A stretch of DNA of 14,039 nt, from contig CABSZR010000013.1 of NCBI GenBank assembly GCA_902482185.1, forward strand, positions 1-14,039, read 5' to 3'. Each line of letters opens with the position of its first letter. Within the stretch, counting starts at the first letter, position 1. The position numbers and the translations under genes are program-made. Shown in pieces: positions 1 through 6,557 of this stretch. Source of the DNA: an uncultured Collinsella sp. GTDB lineage: Bacteria; Actinomycetota; Coriobacteriia; Coriobacteriales; Coriobacteriaceae. Under the pieces are notes generated by a model, which had not been told where the DNA came from, ran no database searches, and was given only the letters and a program-made list of their open reading frames with translations.

Positions 1-173
1 TCGCGGCAAAGAACCACGCCTGCACTTCCCAGCAGCGCGGCCGCGATCAGCGCGCCGACCACGATAGGAGCAGCCCCGCATGTCCCCTGCATGCCCGCGA
101 CGAGCGCGGCCGTGGGACCAAGGCAGCCAAGCATCAACGCGACGGCGGCAACGGCGATATCTCGAGCATTCAC
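1..173 (-). CDS. Small membrane protein, N-terminal part only
   Basis: On the minus strand an open frame begins with GTG at 173-171 and runs off the window edge, giving 57 codons. A GGAGG (complement of 184-188) lies 10 nt upstream. The peptide starts MNARDIAVAAVALMLG and has two hydrophobic stretches, roughly residues 6-25 and 35-55, with almost no charge between them, so a membrane location is likely. A competing TTG in the next frame stops at once, which favours GTG. I do not recognise the family and the C-terminus is outside the window, so no function is offered. The plus-strand frame across the same bases has Arg/Ser-rich, shadow-like composition. Confidence 0.55.
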   Translation of the reverse strand, partial: MNARDIAVAAVALMLGCLGPTAALVAGMQGTCGAAPIVVGALIAAALLGSAGVVLCR

Positions 174-244
174 AAGACCACTTCCTCCAAGAGAAAGACC
201 TTATTTCTCATGAACTAGTGTGCCCCGCGCCCATATGCGCGACG

Positions 245-257
245 TACCGTCACGGTA
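245..257. promoter_or_regulatory. 13-bp perfect palindrome, possible operator
   Basis: TACCGT-C-ACGGTA is a perfect 6-1-6 inverted repeat. It lies about 72 nt upstream of the GTG start of the membrane-protein gene at 1-173. On the minus strand it overlaps a weak TTACCG-N17-TATGGG promoter-like arrangement. An operator for a dimeric repressor or a MerR-type activator is possible, but nothing identifies the regulator. Confidence 0.3.
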
Positions 258-290
258 AGGGCTCTGTTAGCTCAGGCGCATACATAGAAC

Positions 291-334
291 GGACGTCTTT
301 ACGCTGCCCTAAAGCTCGGTAAAGACACCCGTCC
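291..334 (-). terminator. Inverted repeat downstream of the 360-1133 gene
   Basis: GTCTTTAC (295-302) pairs perfectly with GTAAAGAC (319-326), and GGAC (291-294) can pair with GTCC (331-334) across a 4-nt bulge. It lies 26-69 nt past the stop of the minus-strand gene at 360-1133, the expected place for a transcript end. The 16-nt loop and the lack of a U-tract make it a poor intrinsic terminator, so only the inverted repeat is certain. Confidence 0.35.
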
Positions 335-359
335 GCCAAATATCCGTGATGCAGAAAAA

Positions 360-1133
360 TTACCAACCGGTGTAGTAGTCGGTGGTTCCGGCAGCGCAGC
401 CGGAGTCATAGACCTTGCAATCACCCTTGGAGCCCGTAAAGGTCGAGCCCTGGGCCATATCGCCCGCGGCAACAACGTAATAGCCGTCGGAATCGCGCCA
501 GAAGCCCTCAGAATCCTGAGTCCATTCGCCCGTGCGATAGTGATAAAGCACATTGCTGCTGTAATAGGTCTCGCGGCGCCCGTTGTAGTTATTGACACCC
601 GCAGAGCGCGTCAGGCCCGATCCGTTCGCGTAGGACGCGGCAGACGCGTAAGGCGGAGTATAACCGGCGTTGTAGTACGAAGCCTGGGCGGCCTCGGCAG
701 CCTCCGCCTCGGCGGCAGCCTCGAGCGCTTCGCACTTGGCATCCTCAAGCGCAGCGCGCAGCTCATCGAGCTCGGTCGACTTGGCGTCGACCTCCCCCAT
801 CGTCAACAGGCTACCCGCACCGTCGATGCAACCCTGCAACACAGCGCGCTCGTCATCGGTAGCATAGTCGCCATACATATTCATAATGATCTGAGCACGC
901 ATCTCAAGGGAATCGCGCTTGGCCTCCATCGAGGCGTTCCACTCCTGCATGGAACCATAACCATCGCCGCGATAGTCAACGGGCTGTACCAGCGTCGTCT
1001 CGGACGGCGTAGATCCAACCGTATCGGACAGTGTTGCGGCGTGGGCATCAGTTGCACCGGCGCCCGCCAAAAGTGCCACGGTCAGAGCGGCGGAAAGCGC
1101 GGCGGTTTTCGGTTTTCGTGAATCAATCCTCAT
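360..1133 (-). CDS. Secreted coiled-coil protein with C-terminal wall-associated-type domain
   Basis: 257 residues. Residues 1-32 form a signal peptide: basic start MRIDSRKPK, Ala/Leu-rich core, and an AHA-A cleavage site. Residues about 113-150 are Ala/Glu-rich and likely coiled coil, followed by a Tyr/Ser/Ala-rich linker (about 152-185). The end (about 187-257) contains FWRDSDGYYVVAAGDMAQG, then GDCKVYDSGC and a terminal YTGW, with C239 and C246 as a possible disulfide. This tail resembles from memory the double-psi-barrel, 3D-like tails of secreted Firmicutes and Coriobacteriia proteins, usually beside NlpC/P60 or coiled-coil parts; no catalytic domain is visible here. The start is set by GGAGG at complement 1145-1149, 11 nt upstream; a longer frame back to 1439 would bury the signal peptide and read through a terminator. 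A structural or regulatory envelope role is inference. Confidence 0.8.
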   Translation of the reverse strand: MRIDSRKPKTAALSAALTVALLAGAGATDAHAATLSDTVGSTPSETTLVQPVDYRGDGYGSMQEWNASMEAKRDSLEMRAQIIMNMYGDYATDDERAVLQGCIDGAGSLLTMGEVDAKSTELDELRAALEDAKCEALEAAAEAEAAEAAQASYYNAGYTPPYASAASYANGSGLTRSAGVNNYNGRRETYYSSNVLYHYRTGEWTQDSEGFWRDSDGYYVVAAGDMAQGSTFTGSKGDCKVYDSGCAAGTTDYYTGW

Positions 1134-1445
1134 GTAGCTGGAAACCTCCGTAGTGCGTTTTTGCTGCGTTTGAGCTGCGTGTGATTCGATCGCGCTGCAT
1201 AGTACCCCGAGCAAATCGCGACCTGCGGTTTTACTTAAAAGGCGCACGTCAATTGCGTAAAACTCACATCCTCTCAACAGGAGTTTTCCACAACTCGAAT
1301 GCATAAAGCGTGTCAAAAACCCTGTTTTTGCACCCTCTCTATGCAAATAAGGCGCCTGTGCAACCATTGTTCGCACAGGCGCCTTGAGCAGGCATTTTAT
1401 GCAGTTATACCTATCGAATCGCAAGGGGTCCTTGCACAAGTCGCC
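1134..1445. other. Intergenic region between metY and the secreted-protein gene
   Basis: This 312-nt gap holds the metY terminator (1349-1385), a small GCAAGG-GGT-CCTTGC hairpin (1421-1435) just past the metY stop, an A/T stem CAAAAAC-CCT-GTTTTTG (1314-1330, extended by GTG/CAC with one bulged base), and the 5' leader of the minus-strand secreted-protein gene. TACTAT (complement of 1199-1204) could be a -10 for that gene, but no good -35 lies 16-18 nt upstream. TTGACA (complement 1311-1316) and TTGACG are present without matching -10 boxes. I see no gene here. Confidence 0.6.
1349..1385 (-). terminator. Intrinsic terminator of metY
   Basis: A perfect 13-bp stem, AAGGCGCCTGTGC (1349-1361) with GCACAGGCGCCTT (1373-1385), has an 11-nt loop. 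It starts 60 nt past the metY stop. Read on the minus strand, the stem ends in CCTT and is followed by ATTTGC, a short U-rich run. It is the strongest terminator-like structure in the window. Confidence 0.78.
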
Positions 1446-2756
1446 TTACTCGTCCAGCGCGGCGAAGGCCTGCTTCAGATCCCAAATGATATCCTCGGCG
1501 TTCTCGGTACCGATGGAAAGACGGATCGTGGAGGGCGTGATGTTCTGCTCGGCGAGCTCCTCGGCAGAGAGCTGGGAGTGCGTGGTGGTAGCCGGGTGCA
1601 CGACGAGCGACTTGACGTCGGCCACGTTGGCGAGCAGCGAGAACACCTGCAGATGATCGATGAACTTCCAAGCTGCCTCCTGGCCACCCTTAATCTCAAA
1701 GGTAAAGATCGAGGCACCGCCACGGGGGAAGTACTTCTGATAGAGCTCGTGATCGGGGTGCTCAGGCAGGCTCGGGTGGTTCACCTTGGCGACGTGGCTG
1801 TCACCGGTCAGGAACTCAACGACCTTCTTGGTGTTCTCGACATGACGGTCAACGCGCAGCGACAGAGTCTCGGTGCCCTGGAGCAGGACCCAGGCGTTGA
1901 ACGGACTGATGCAAGCGCCCTCGTCACGCAGCAGGATAGCGCGGACATAGGTTGCAAAGGCGGCGGGACCGGCAGCCTCGGCAAACGAAACACCGTGGTA
2001 GGAGGGGTTGGGCTCAGCGATCTGGGCGTACTTGCCACTCGCCTTCCAATCGAAGTTACCGCCGTCGACGATCACACCGCCCAGCGAGGTGCCGTGGCCG
2101 CCGATGAACTTGGTTGCGGAGTGGACGACGATGTTGGCACCATGCTCCAGCGGACGGAACAGATACGGGGTGCCGAAGGTGTTGTCGACGACAACCGGCA
2201 GACCGTGCTTCTTGGCGATCTCGGAGATGGCGTCGATGTTGGGGATGTCGGAGTTGGGGTTGCCGAGCGTCTCGAGATAGATGACCGTGGTGTTGTCCTT
2301 GATGGCACCCTCGACCTCTTCAAGGTTATGGGCATCGACAAACGTGGTCTCGACGCCAAACTGGGAGAGCGTATGCTCCAGCAGGTTGTAGGAGCCACCG
2401 TAGATGGTCTTCTGAGCCACCACGTGGTCACCGGCCTGGGCAAGAGCCTGCAGGGTATAGGTGATGGCAGCAGCACCGGAGGCGACGGCAAGACCTGCCA
2501 CGCCACCCTCGAGTGCGGCGATACGGTCCTCGAAGACGCCCTGGGTGGAGTTGGTCAGACGGCCGTAGATGTTACCGGCGTCGGCAAGACCAAAGCGGTC
2601 GGCGGCGTGCTGGGAGTTGCGGAACACATAGCTCGTGGTCTGGTAGATAGGCACGGCACGGGAGTCGGATGCAGGATCGGCGCTCTCCTGGCCAACGTGC
2701 AGCTGCAGGGTATCGAAACCAAAGGTGTGCTCGGGGTTGTTGATAAACTGGCTCAT
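1446..2756 (-). CDS. metY: O-acetylhomoserine sulfhydrylase (aminocarboxypropyltransferase), PLP enzyme
   Basis: 436 residues, the usual length for MetY of the Cys/Met-metabolism PLP family (fold type I). It makes homocysteine from O-acetylhomoserine and sulfide, or methionine with methanethiol, in the cytoplasm. Visible features are GNIYGR at 61-66 (phosphate contact from the partner subunit), SGAAAI at 93-98, TIYGG with stacking Y119, DNTFGTPY with D191, the Schiff-base lysine K216 in HSATKFIGGHG, and R412 in TIRLSIGTEN (substrate carboxylate). The SLVVHPATTTHS stretch is also typical. ATG at 2756 has AAGGAGAT (complement 2761-2768) upstream. The gene is monocistronic, with a terminator downstream, a leader ORF plus hairpin upstream, and a divergent LysR gene. 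Cystathionine synthase or lyase is less likely given the length and the insert after K216. Confidence 0.93.
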   Translation of the reverse strand: MSQFINNPEHTFGFDTLQLHVGQESADPASDSRAVPIYQTTSYVFRNSQHAADRFGLADAGNIYGRLTNSTQGVFEDRIAALEGGVAGLAVASGAAAITYTLQALAQAGDHVVAQKTIYGGSYNLLEHTLSQFGVETTFVDAHNLEEVEGAIKDNTTVIYLETLGNPNSDIPNIDAISEIAKKHGLPVVVDNTFGTPYLFRPLEHGANIVVHSATKFIGGHGTSLGGVIVDGGNFDWKASGKYAQIAEPNPSYHGVSFAEAAGPAAFATYVRAILLRDEGACISPFNAWVLLQGTETLSLRVDRHVENTKKVVEFLTGDSHVAKVNHPSLPEHPDHELYQKYFPRGGASIFTFEIKGGQEAAWKFIDHLQVFSLLANVADVKSLVVHPATTTHSQLSAEELAEQNITPSTIRLSIGTENAEDIIWDLKQAFAALDE

Positions 2757-2810
2757 GATGATCTCCTTGATCGAACAAAAGTAATAAGAGTAAGAGAAGT
2801 GAGTCGCTGT

Positions 2811-2842
2811 CTCCTGATCACGCCGACGGGCGCAAACAGGAG
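2811..2842 (-). promoter_or_regulatory. Leader hairpin overlapping the metY leader ORF
   Basis: In minus-strand RNA, CUCCUG (complement 2837-2842) pairs with CAGGAG (complement 2811-2816). Inside, GCGCC pairs with GGCGU around a CGUC tetraloop, and two further pairs (U-A, U-G) join the two parts, leaving one U-U mismatch. The result is nearly 14 bp. The left arm covers codons 11-14 of the leader ORF, including Cys codon 12; the right arm starts at its stop codon. No U-tract follows directly; a pyrimidine-rich stretch runs to the metY ribosome binding site. The same CUCCU could instead pair with the metY AAGGAG or with the leader's own SD. Confidence 0.6.
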
Positions 2843-2871
2843 CCCGGCATTCGTCTTGGTAAGCAATTCAT
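2818..2871 (-). CDS. Candidate leader peptide of metY (17 aa, two Cys)
   Basis: The minus-strand ORF encodes MNCLPRRMPGSCLRPSA. It has an almost ideal ribosome binding site, AAAGGAGG (complement 2879-2886), 7 nt before the ATG. It ends 61 nt before the metY start codon and lies about 60 nt after a good promoter. Its second Cys codon (UGU, codon 12) sits in the left arm of a strong hairpin. Short ORFs with Cys codons ahead of sulfur-metabolism genes act as cysteine-responsive attenuators in some actinobacteria (established for mycobacterial poly-Cys leader ORFs). Here there are only two Cys, with Met at positions 1 and 8, so the sensed amino acid is uncertain. That the ORF is translated is likely from the SD; a regulatory role is inference. 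Confidence 0.55.
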   Translation of the reverse strand: MNCLPRRMPGSCLRPSA

Positions 2872-2939
2872 ATGCGGGCCTCCTTTCGCATCCCGGTTCC
2901 GTAGTTGGCTTAATTACCTACCGTCTTTGTGTGTTTTGA

Positions 2940-2968
2940 ATAGTACGAGCATTGTTTTCCTCGGTCAA
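2940..2968 (-). promoter_or_regulatory. Sigma-70-type promoter of metY
   Basis: On the minus strand TTGACC (complement 2963-2968) and TACTAT (complement 2940-2945) are separated by exactly 17 nt. Transcription would start near 2932-2933 and give a leader of about 175 nt containing the short ORF and hairpin. Confidence 0.6.
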
Positions 2969-2987
2969 TCACTTTAAAGCGCTAACC

Positions 2988-3010
2988 TGTTATCGGTTTT
3001 ATAGATAACA
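2988..3010. promoter_or_regulatory. LysR-type binding site between metY and the LysR gene
   Basis: TGTTATC (2988-2994) and GATAACA (3004-3010) form a perfect 7-bp inverted repeat with a 9-nt spacer, and the T-N11-A pattern of LysR-family sites is present (T2993, A3005). Its centre is about 66 nt upstream of the predicted metY start site, the usual activation position for the family. It also overlaps TATAGA (3000-3005), a possible -10 for the LysR gene, which would permit autorepression. Confidence 0.55.
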
Positions 3011-3029
3011 CTCGAAAGGACGGGCGCCG

Positions 3030-3968
3030 ATGACCCTCCAACAGCTTCGCTTTTTGATCGCCGTGGCAGAGTCCGGTTCGATCAACGCCGCAGCCCAGCG
3101 CCTCTATACGGCACAGTCCAATATCTCCAATGCCGTCAAAAGCCTGGAGCAGGAACTTCATATCGAAATCTTTACGCGCTCCAGCCGCGGTGTTGCACTC
3201 ACCAACGACGGCACCGAGCTTTTGGGTTATGCACGCCAGGTCGTAGAGCAGGCCGACATGCTCGAGGCCCGCTACGAGGACGGCGGTACCCCGCAAGCCC
3301 GCCTCGCCATTTCCGCCCAACACTACGCCTTTTCGGTCGAGGCCTTTGTCAACGTAGTCGAGCGCTGCCGCGACAGCAAGTTCGAGTTCATCATGCGCGA
3401 GACCACCACAGCGCAGATTATCGACGACGTGCGCGCGTTTCGCAGCGATATCGGCATCCTCTATCTGGATGACTTTAATACCCGTGTCTTGCAGAAGGCC
3501 TTTACCGATGCCCGAGCGAGCTTTCATCCCCTCTTTGATGCAAAAGTCCACGTGTTCGTCAGCGAACGCCACCCGCTCGCACGCCGTTCGCAGCTGTCCC
3601 TTGCCGACCTCACGCCCTATACGCGCTACAGCTTTGAGCAAGGCACCTCGAACTCCTTCTATTACGCCGAGGAACCTTTTAGCTATATCCCTTGCGACCG
3701 CAACATACGAATCTCGGACCGCGGAACACTTACTAACTTACTTATCACGTCGAACGGTTACACCCTGTCGACCGGTGTCCTTTCCAATGAAATGCAGTGG
3801 GGCATGGCATCGATCCCGTTAGCAGACGCCCCAACGATGCACGTAGGATATATCATGCACGACGAGCGCAAGCCCTCTCCCCTCTTGCAGCAATACCTCG
3901 ACGAGCTCAACCGCATCATCCATGCCAACCAACTGTCGGAAGACGGGGTAGAAATCGTAGATTGCTAG
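3030..3968 (+). CDS. LysR-family transcriptional regulator, probably of sulfur amino acid genes
   Basis: 312 residues, full length for the family. Residues 1-60 form the winged helix-turn-helix: MTLQQLRFLIAVAESGSINA, then AAQRLYTAQSNISNAVKSLE as the recognition region and FTRSSRGVALTNDG as the wing. Residues about 88-300 are the periplasmic-binding-protein-like effector domain (start QARLAISAQHYAF). ATG 3030 has AAAGGA (3014-3019) 10 nt upstream. It is divergent from metY across 273 nt holding a palindrome at the classic activator position, so regulation of metY and of itself is the simplest reading. O-acetylserine, O-acetylhomoserine or homocysteine are plausible effectors by analogy with CysB, MetR and HomR regulators; the sequence does not decide among them. 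Confidence 0.88.
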   Translation: MTLQQLRFLIAVAESGSINAAAQRLYTAQSNISNAVKSLEQELHIEIFTRSSRGVALTNDGTELLGYARQVVEQADMLEARYEDGGTPQARLAISAQHYAFSVEAFVNVVERCRDSKFEFIMRETTTAQIIDDVRAFRSDIGILYLDDFNTRVLQKAFTDARASFHPLFDAKVHVFVSERHPLARRSQLSLADLTPYTRYSFEQGTSNSFYYAEEPFSYIPCDRNIRISDRGTLTNLLITSNGYTLSTGVLSNEMQWGMASIPLADAPTMHVGYIMHDERKPSPLLQQYLDELNRIIHANQLSEDGVEIVDC

Positions 3969-3993
3969 CCCCCGGCGGGCATGGCGCTACAAT
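3963..3993 (+). promoter_or_regulatory. Possible rnhA promoter
   Basis: TACAAT (3988-3993) in the context GCGCTACAAT resembles a -10 box. The best upstream partner is TTGCTA (3963-3968), which overlaps the LysR stop and leaves a long 19-nt spacer. A similar GCGCTACACT occurs ahead of the Gfo/Idh gene at 4551-4559. Confidence 0.35.
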
Positions 3994-4031
3994 GGTCACT
4001 CACGCGAAACGTACCCAACGAAAGGAACCAT

Positions 4032-4517
4032 GTGAAGGTCATCATCTATACCGACGGCTCGGCCCGATCAAATCCGGGACGCGGCGGCTACGGCGCCGTG
4101 CTCAAGTACACCAACCCCGCCGGCAAGACCTTCACCTCCGAGCTTTCGCGTGGCTACGCCAAGACCACTAACAACCGCATGGAGCTCATGGCGGTCATCG
4201 TGGCGCTCGAGGCACTTAACCGCCCCTGCGAGGTCGAGGTCCATTCCGATTCGCAGTACGTCGTTAACGCCTTCAACAAGCACTGGATTGACGGATGGAA
4301 AAAACGCGGCTGGAAGACCGCCAACAAGCAGCCCGTCAAGAACCGCGATCTGTGGGAGCGCCTACTCACCGCAAAGAGCAAGCACAAGGTTGAGTTCATC
4401 TGGGTTAAGGGTCACGCCGGCCATGAGCTCAACGAGCGCTGCGACGAGCTCGCCACCACGGCGGCCGACGGCAGCAACCTCGATATCGACACCGGCTTTA
4501 ACGAGAGCGACCTGTAA
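4032..4517 (+). CDS. rnhA: Ribonuclease HI
   Basis: 161 residues with a GTG start; the family is about 150-160. It cleaves the RNA strand of RNA-DNA hybrids with Mg2+. The four acidic catalytic residues are in their expected motifs: D8 ([12 protein letters not shown]), E51 ([13 protein letters not shown]), D73 (VHSDSQYV) and D138 (NERCDELA), with the mobile catalytic-loop H128 in WVKGHAGH. The basic handle ([17 protein letters not shown], 88-104) is present, as in the E. coli enzyme. The GTG is chosen because AAAGGA (4021-4026) precedes it by 5 nt and the product begins directly at the first strand ([10 protein letters not shown]). An upstream in-frame ATG at 3981 would overlap the candidate -10 and lacks an SD. 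The acidic tail after residue 145 is not conserved in the family as I know it. Confidence 0.95.
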   Translation: MKVIIYTDGSARSNPGRGGYGAVLKYTNPAGKTFTSELSRGYAKTTNNRMELMAVIVALEALNRPCEVEVHSDSQYVVNAFNKHWIDGWKKRGWKTANKQPVKNRDLWERLLTAKSKHKVEFIWVKGHAGHELNERCDELATTAADGSNLDIDTGFNESDL

Positions 4518-4592
4518 CGGCGTTTTCGTACGCTATTTCCTGCCCCTTCGCGCTACACTCATCCTGTAAACCGAACGGCACGAGGGGGATAC

Positions 4593-5699
4593 ATGCTGCG
4601 TATAGCGACCATCGGCACATCCATGATTACCGACGACTTTATCCAGGTCGTCAACGCCAACGACCAAGCCGCGTTTGTGGGCACGCTCTCGCGCGATGCC
4701 AATCGCGGTGCTGCCTTTACCGCCGAGCGCGGTGGCGAGCGAAACTTTACTTCACTCGATGAGCTCGCGGCAGCCGCCGACGTCGACGCCGTCTATATCG
4801 GCAGCCCCAACGCACTTCACTACGAGCAGGCCCTTGCCTGCATCGCCGGTGGCAAGCACGTCATCGTCGAGAAGCCCTTCTGCGCCACCGAGGCGCAAGC
4901 GCTGGAAGTCTTCCGCGCTGCCGAGGCAGCAGGCGTCGTGGCCCTCGAGGCCATGCGTCCCCTCCACGATCCCGCCTTCCACGCCATCGAGGACGCCCTG
5001 GGTGAGATCGCCCCCATCCGCCGCGCCTCATTGCGCTTTGGAAAATATTCCTCGCGCTACAACGAGATTCTCGCGGGACGCGCCACCAATATCTTCGACT
5101 GCAACATGGCATCGGGTTCCCTCATGGACATTGGCGTCTACACCGTCGAGCCCATGGTCGAGATTTTCGGCATGCCCTCCGGCCTTACGAGCATGACCAC
5201 CCTGCTCGATCCCACCACGCGACAGCTCACGCACGGCCCCATCGACGGCTGCGGTTCCATCCTCGCCAGCTACGGCGGTGGCCGTATCTCCGTCGAGCTC
5301 GCGCACTCCAAAATTACGAATGACCTGCTGCCCTCGCAGATCGAAGGCGAGCGTGGCACTATCCAGATCGACCATCTGTCCACGCCCCGCAACGTCCGCA
5401 TCGACTATCGCGGCGACGTCGTACGCGGCTCGGCGACCGAGGCGCCGCGCGAACAGGGCGACAACGGCCGCGTGCTCGACCTGCCCAAATCGAGCAACAC
5501 TATGGAATACGAACTCACAGACTTCATCACCGCCATCGGCGGCATCGATAACGTCAAGGAAGAGATTTGGGAGACCCCGGCGGGACGCCACGAGCTTGGC
5601 CACTACCGCGATGTCACACTCGTCTCACTACGCATCATGGATGCCGTGCGCCAGCAGGCCGGCATTACCTTCCCGGCCGACGCAGGCAAGCAGGCATAG
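4593..5699 (+). CDS. Gfo/Idh/MocA-family NAD(P)-dependent oxidoreductase
   Basis: 368 residues. Residues 1-120 are a Rossmann fold: strand LRIATIGTSMI with the dinucleotide-binding turn, SPNALHYEQA, then the family EKP motif at 93-95 (IVEKPFCATE). The C-terminal alpha/beta domain has the DIGVY motif (179-183), where many members have DxGxH, so the usual His is Tyr here. The family oxidises or reduces sugars, inositols and related alcohols; the substrate cannot be read from this sequence. ATG 4593 has GAGGGGG (4582-4588) upstream. TACACT (4554-4559) is a weak -10 candidate, so the gene may have its own promoter after rnhA. The acylphosphatase gene follows after 2 nt and is probably translationally coupled. 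Confidence 0.85.
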   Translation: MLRIATIGTSMITDDFIQVVNANDQAAFVGTLSRDANRGAAFTAERGGERNFTSLDELAAAADVDAVYIGSPNALHYEQALACIAGGKHVIVEKPFCATEAQALEVFRAAEAAGVVALEAMRPLHDPAFHAIEDALGEIAPIRRASLRFGKYSSRYNEILAGRATNIFDCNMASGSLMDIGVYTVEPMVEIFGMPSGLTSMTTLLDPTTRQLTHGPIDGCGSILASYGGGRISVELAHSKITNDLLPSQIEGERGTIQIDHLSTPRNVRIDYRGDVVRGSATEAPREQGDNGRVLDLPKSSNTMEYELTDFITAIGGIDNVKEEIWETPAGRHELGHYRDVTLVSLRIMDAVRQQAGITFPADAGKQA

Positions 5700-5701
5700 C
5701 G

Positions 5702-6112
5702 ATGGGCCTCTTCGATACGTTCTTCTCCAGCGTCACCGGCGGCAGTCGAGAGCCTCAAAAACCATCAAACGTCGAGCTCGAGCTGCGCCGCAGGCTTACT
5801 GTGCTCGCAAGCGACGAGGCCACTCAAGACACTCCCCTGCGCTATTTCCTGCGCTGGGAGGGGCAAGTCCAAGGCGTTGGTTTTCGCTTTACCAACACCA
5901 ACCTCGCGCAGGCACGCGCACTCACCGGCTGGGTGCGTAACATGGAAGACGGCTCAGTCGAGATGGAGATACAGGGAGCTCCGGCAAATATCCTATCTCA
6001 TCTCGAGGCGCTTCATGCCTCCTACGAGCGCATGGGAACGCATTTTCGCCTCATAGACGCTCAGGCCCGAGCCCCACTTGCCAATGAAGACGGTTTCAGT
6101 CCTCATTATTAG
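5702..6112 (+). CDS. acyP: Acylphosphatase with N-terminal extension
   Basis: 136 residues; classic acylphosphatases are about 90-100. The C-terminal part (about 46-115) carries the family signature: GQVQGVGFRF with catalytic R62, then GWVRNMEDGSVEMEIQG with catalytic N80. The enzyme hydrolyses carboxyl phosphates such as acetyl phosphate or 1,3-bisphosphoglycerate, in the cytoplasm. The first 45 residues (MGLFDTFFSSVTGGSREPQK, then a charged helix-like LELRRRLTVLASDE) are not part of the fold and could be an amphipathic or targeting segment. The ATG is 2 nt after the Gfo/Idh stop and no good SD is visible, so expression probably depends on ribosomes finishing the upstream gene. Confidence 0.87.
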   Translation: MGLFDTFFSSVTGGSREPQKPSNVELELRRRLTVLASDEATQDTPLRYFLRWEGQVQGVGFRFTNTNLAQARALTGWVRNMEDGSVEMEIQGAPANILSHLEALHASYERMGTHFRLIDAQARAPLANEDGFSPHY

Positions 6113-6122
6113 TATTGTGTGC

Positions 6123-6140
6123 TAAATACGGTATCATTTA
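6123..6140 (+). promoter_or_regulatory. Candidate fur/perR operator and promoter
   Basis: TAAAT (6123-6127) and ATTTA (6136-6140) are inverted around a region containing ATAC-G-GTAT. TATCAT (6132-6137) could be a -10, with TTAGTA (6109-6114) 17 nt upstream. An AT-rich palindrome over the -10 of a Fur-family gene would fit autoregulation, but it is a poor match to the 7-1-7 PerR box. Confidence 0.3.
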
Positions 6141-6173
6141 CCTACGACCGTTGATAGAAAAGAGGCGAGGCGC

Positions 6174-6554
6174 ATGGCGGTGCAAAGAAGGAATACCAGG
6201 CAGCGAAAGCTGGTTCTTGACGCCGTGCGCCAAAGCTATAACCATCCCACCGCCGACGAAATCTACAACGCCGTGCGCGCGCAGGATGACAAAATCAGCC
6301 GCGGTACGGTCTACCGCAATCTCAATCTCTTGGCCGACGCCGGCGAGATCCTCTCCATCAAGACGCCGGGCGGCAGCCGCTTCGATCGCACGATCGAGCC
6401 GCATGCGCATATCATCTGCACCTCGTGCAGCCGCGTCATCGACGTACCGCTCCCCTTCGATGCCCAGCTCGACGCCAAAGCGTCCGAGCAAATCGGCTGG
6501 CACGTCACGTCGCACTACACCATCTTCGAGGGTCTCTGCCCCGACTGCCGGTAG
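6174..6554 (+). CDS. Fur-family regulator, PerR-like peroxide sensor
   Basis: 126 residues, short for the family (about 135-150) mainly at the N-terminus. Residues 1-60 are the winged helix (TRQRKLVLDAVRQ, HPTADEIYNAV, ISRGTVYRNLNLLADAGEI). Residues about 62-126 are the dimerisation domain. C82, C85, C122 and C125 form the structural zinc site. H24, D71, H77, H79 and D90 match by position and context (GSRFD, PHAHIICTSC, RVID) the five regulatory-metal ligands of Bacillus PerR, where Fe2+-catalysed His oxidation senses H2O2. That suggests a peroxide regulator rather than a Fur iron sensor; assignment among Fur, PerR and Zur is by inspection only. ATG 6174 follows a purine-rich AGAGGCGAGG. No partner genes such as rubrerythrin are adjacent. 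Confidence 0.85.
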   Translation: MAVQRRNTRQRKLVLDAVRQSYNHPTADEIYNAVRAQDDKISRGTVYRNLNLLADAGEILSIKTPGGSRFDRTIEPHAHIICTSCSRVIDVPLPFDAQLDAKASEQIGWHVTSHYTIFEGLCPDCR

Positions 6555-6557
6555 ATG

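Noticed and set aside
1284..1292. TTTTCCACA, resembling a DnaA box
   Set aside because: It is a single variant copy without an AT-rich unwinding region or neighbouring dnaA/dnaN genes, so not an origin.
1134..1439. Upstream extension of the secreted-protein gene
   Set aside because: It would place the signal peptide in the middle of the protein and read through the metY terminator region; GGAGG before 1133 fixes the start.
1299..2939. A 546-codon open frame on the plus strand opposite metY
   Set aside because: It lies antisense to a clear PLP enzyme, has no SD, and its Gly/Val/Asp-rich composition is what high-GC genes give on the opposite strand.
2757..3029. SAM-type riboswitch upstream of metY
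   Set aside because: The leader has none of the conserved SAM-I core sequences I could look for by eye; the short ORF with hairpin explains it better.
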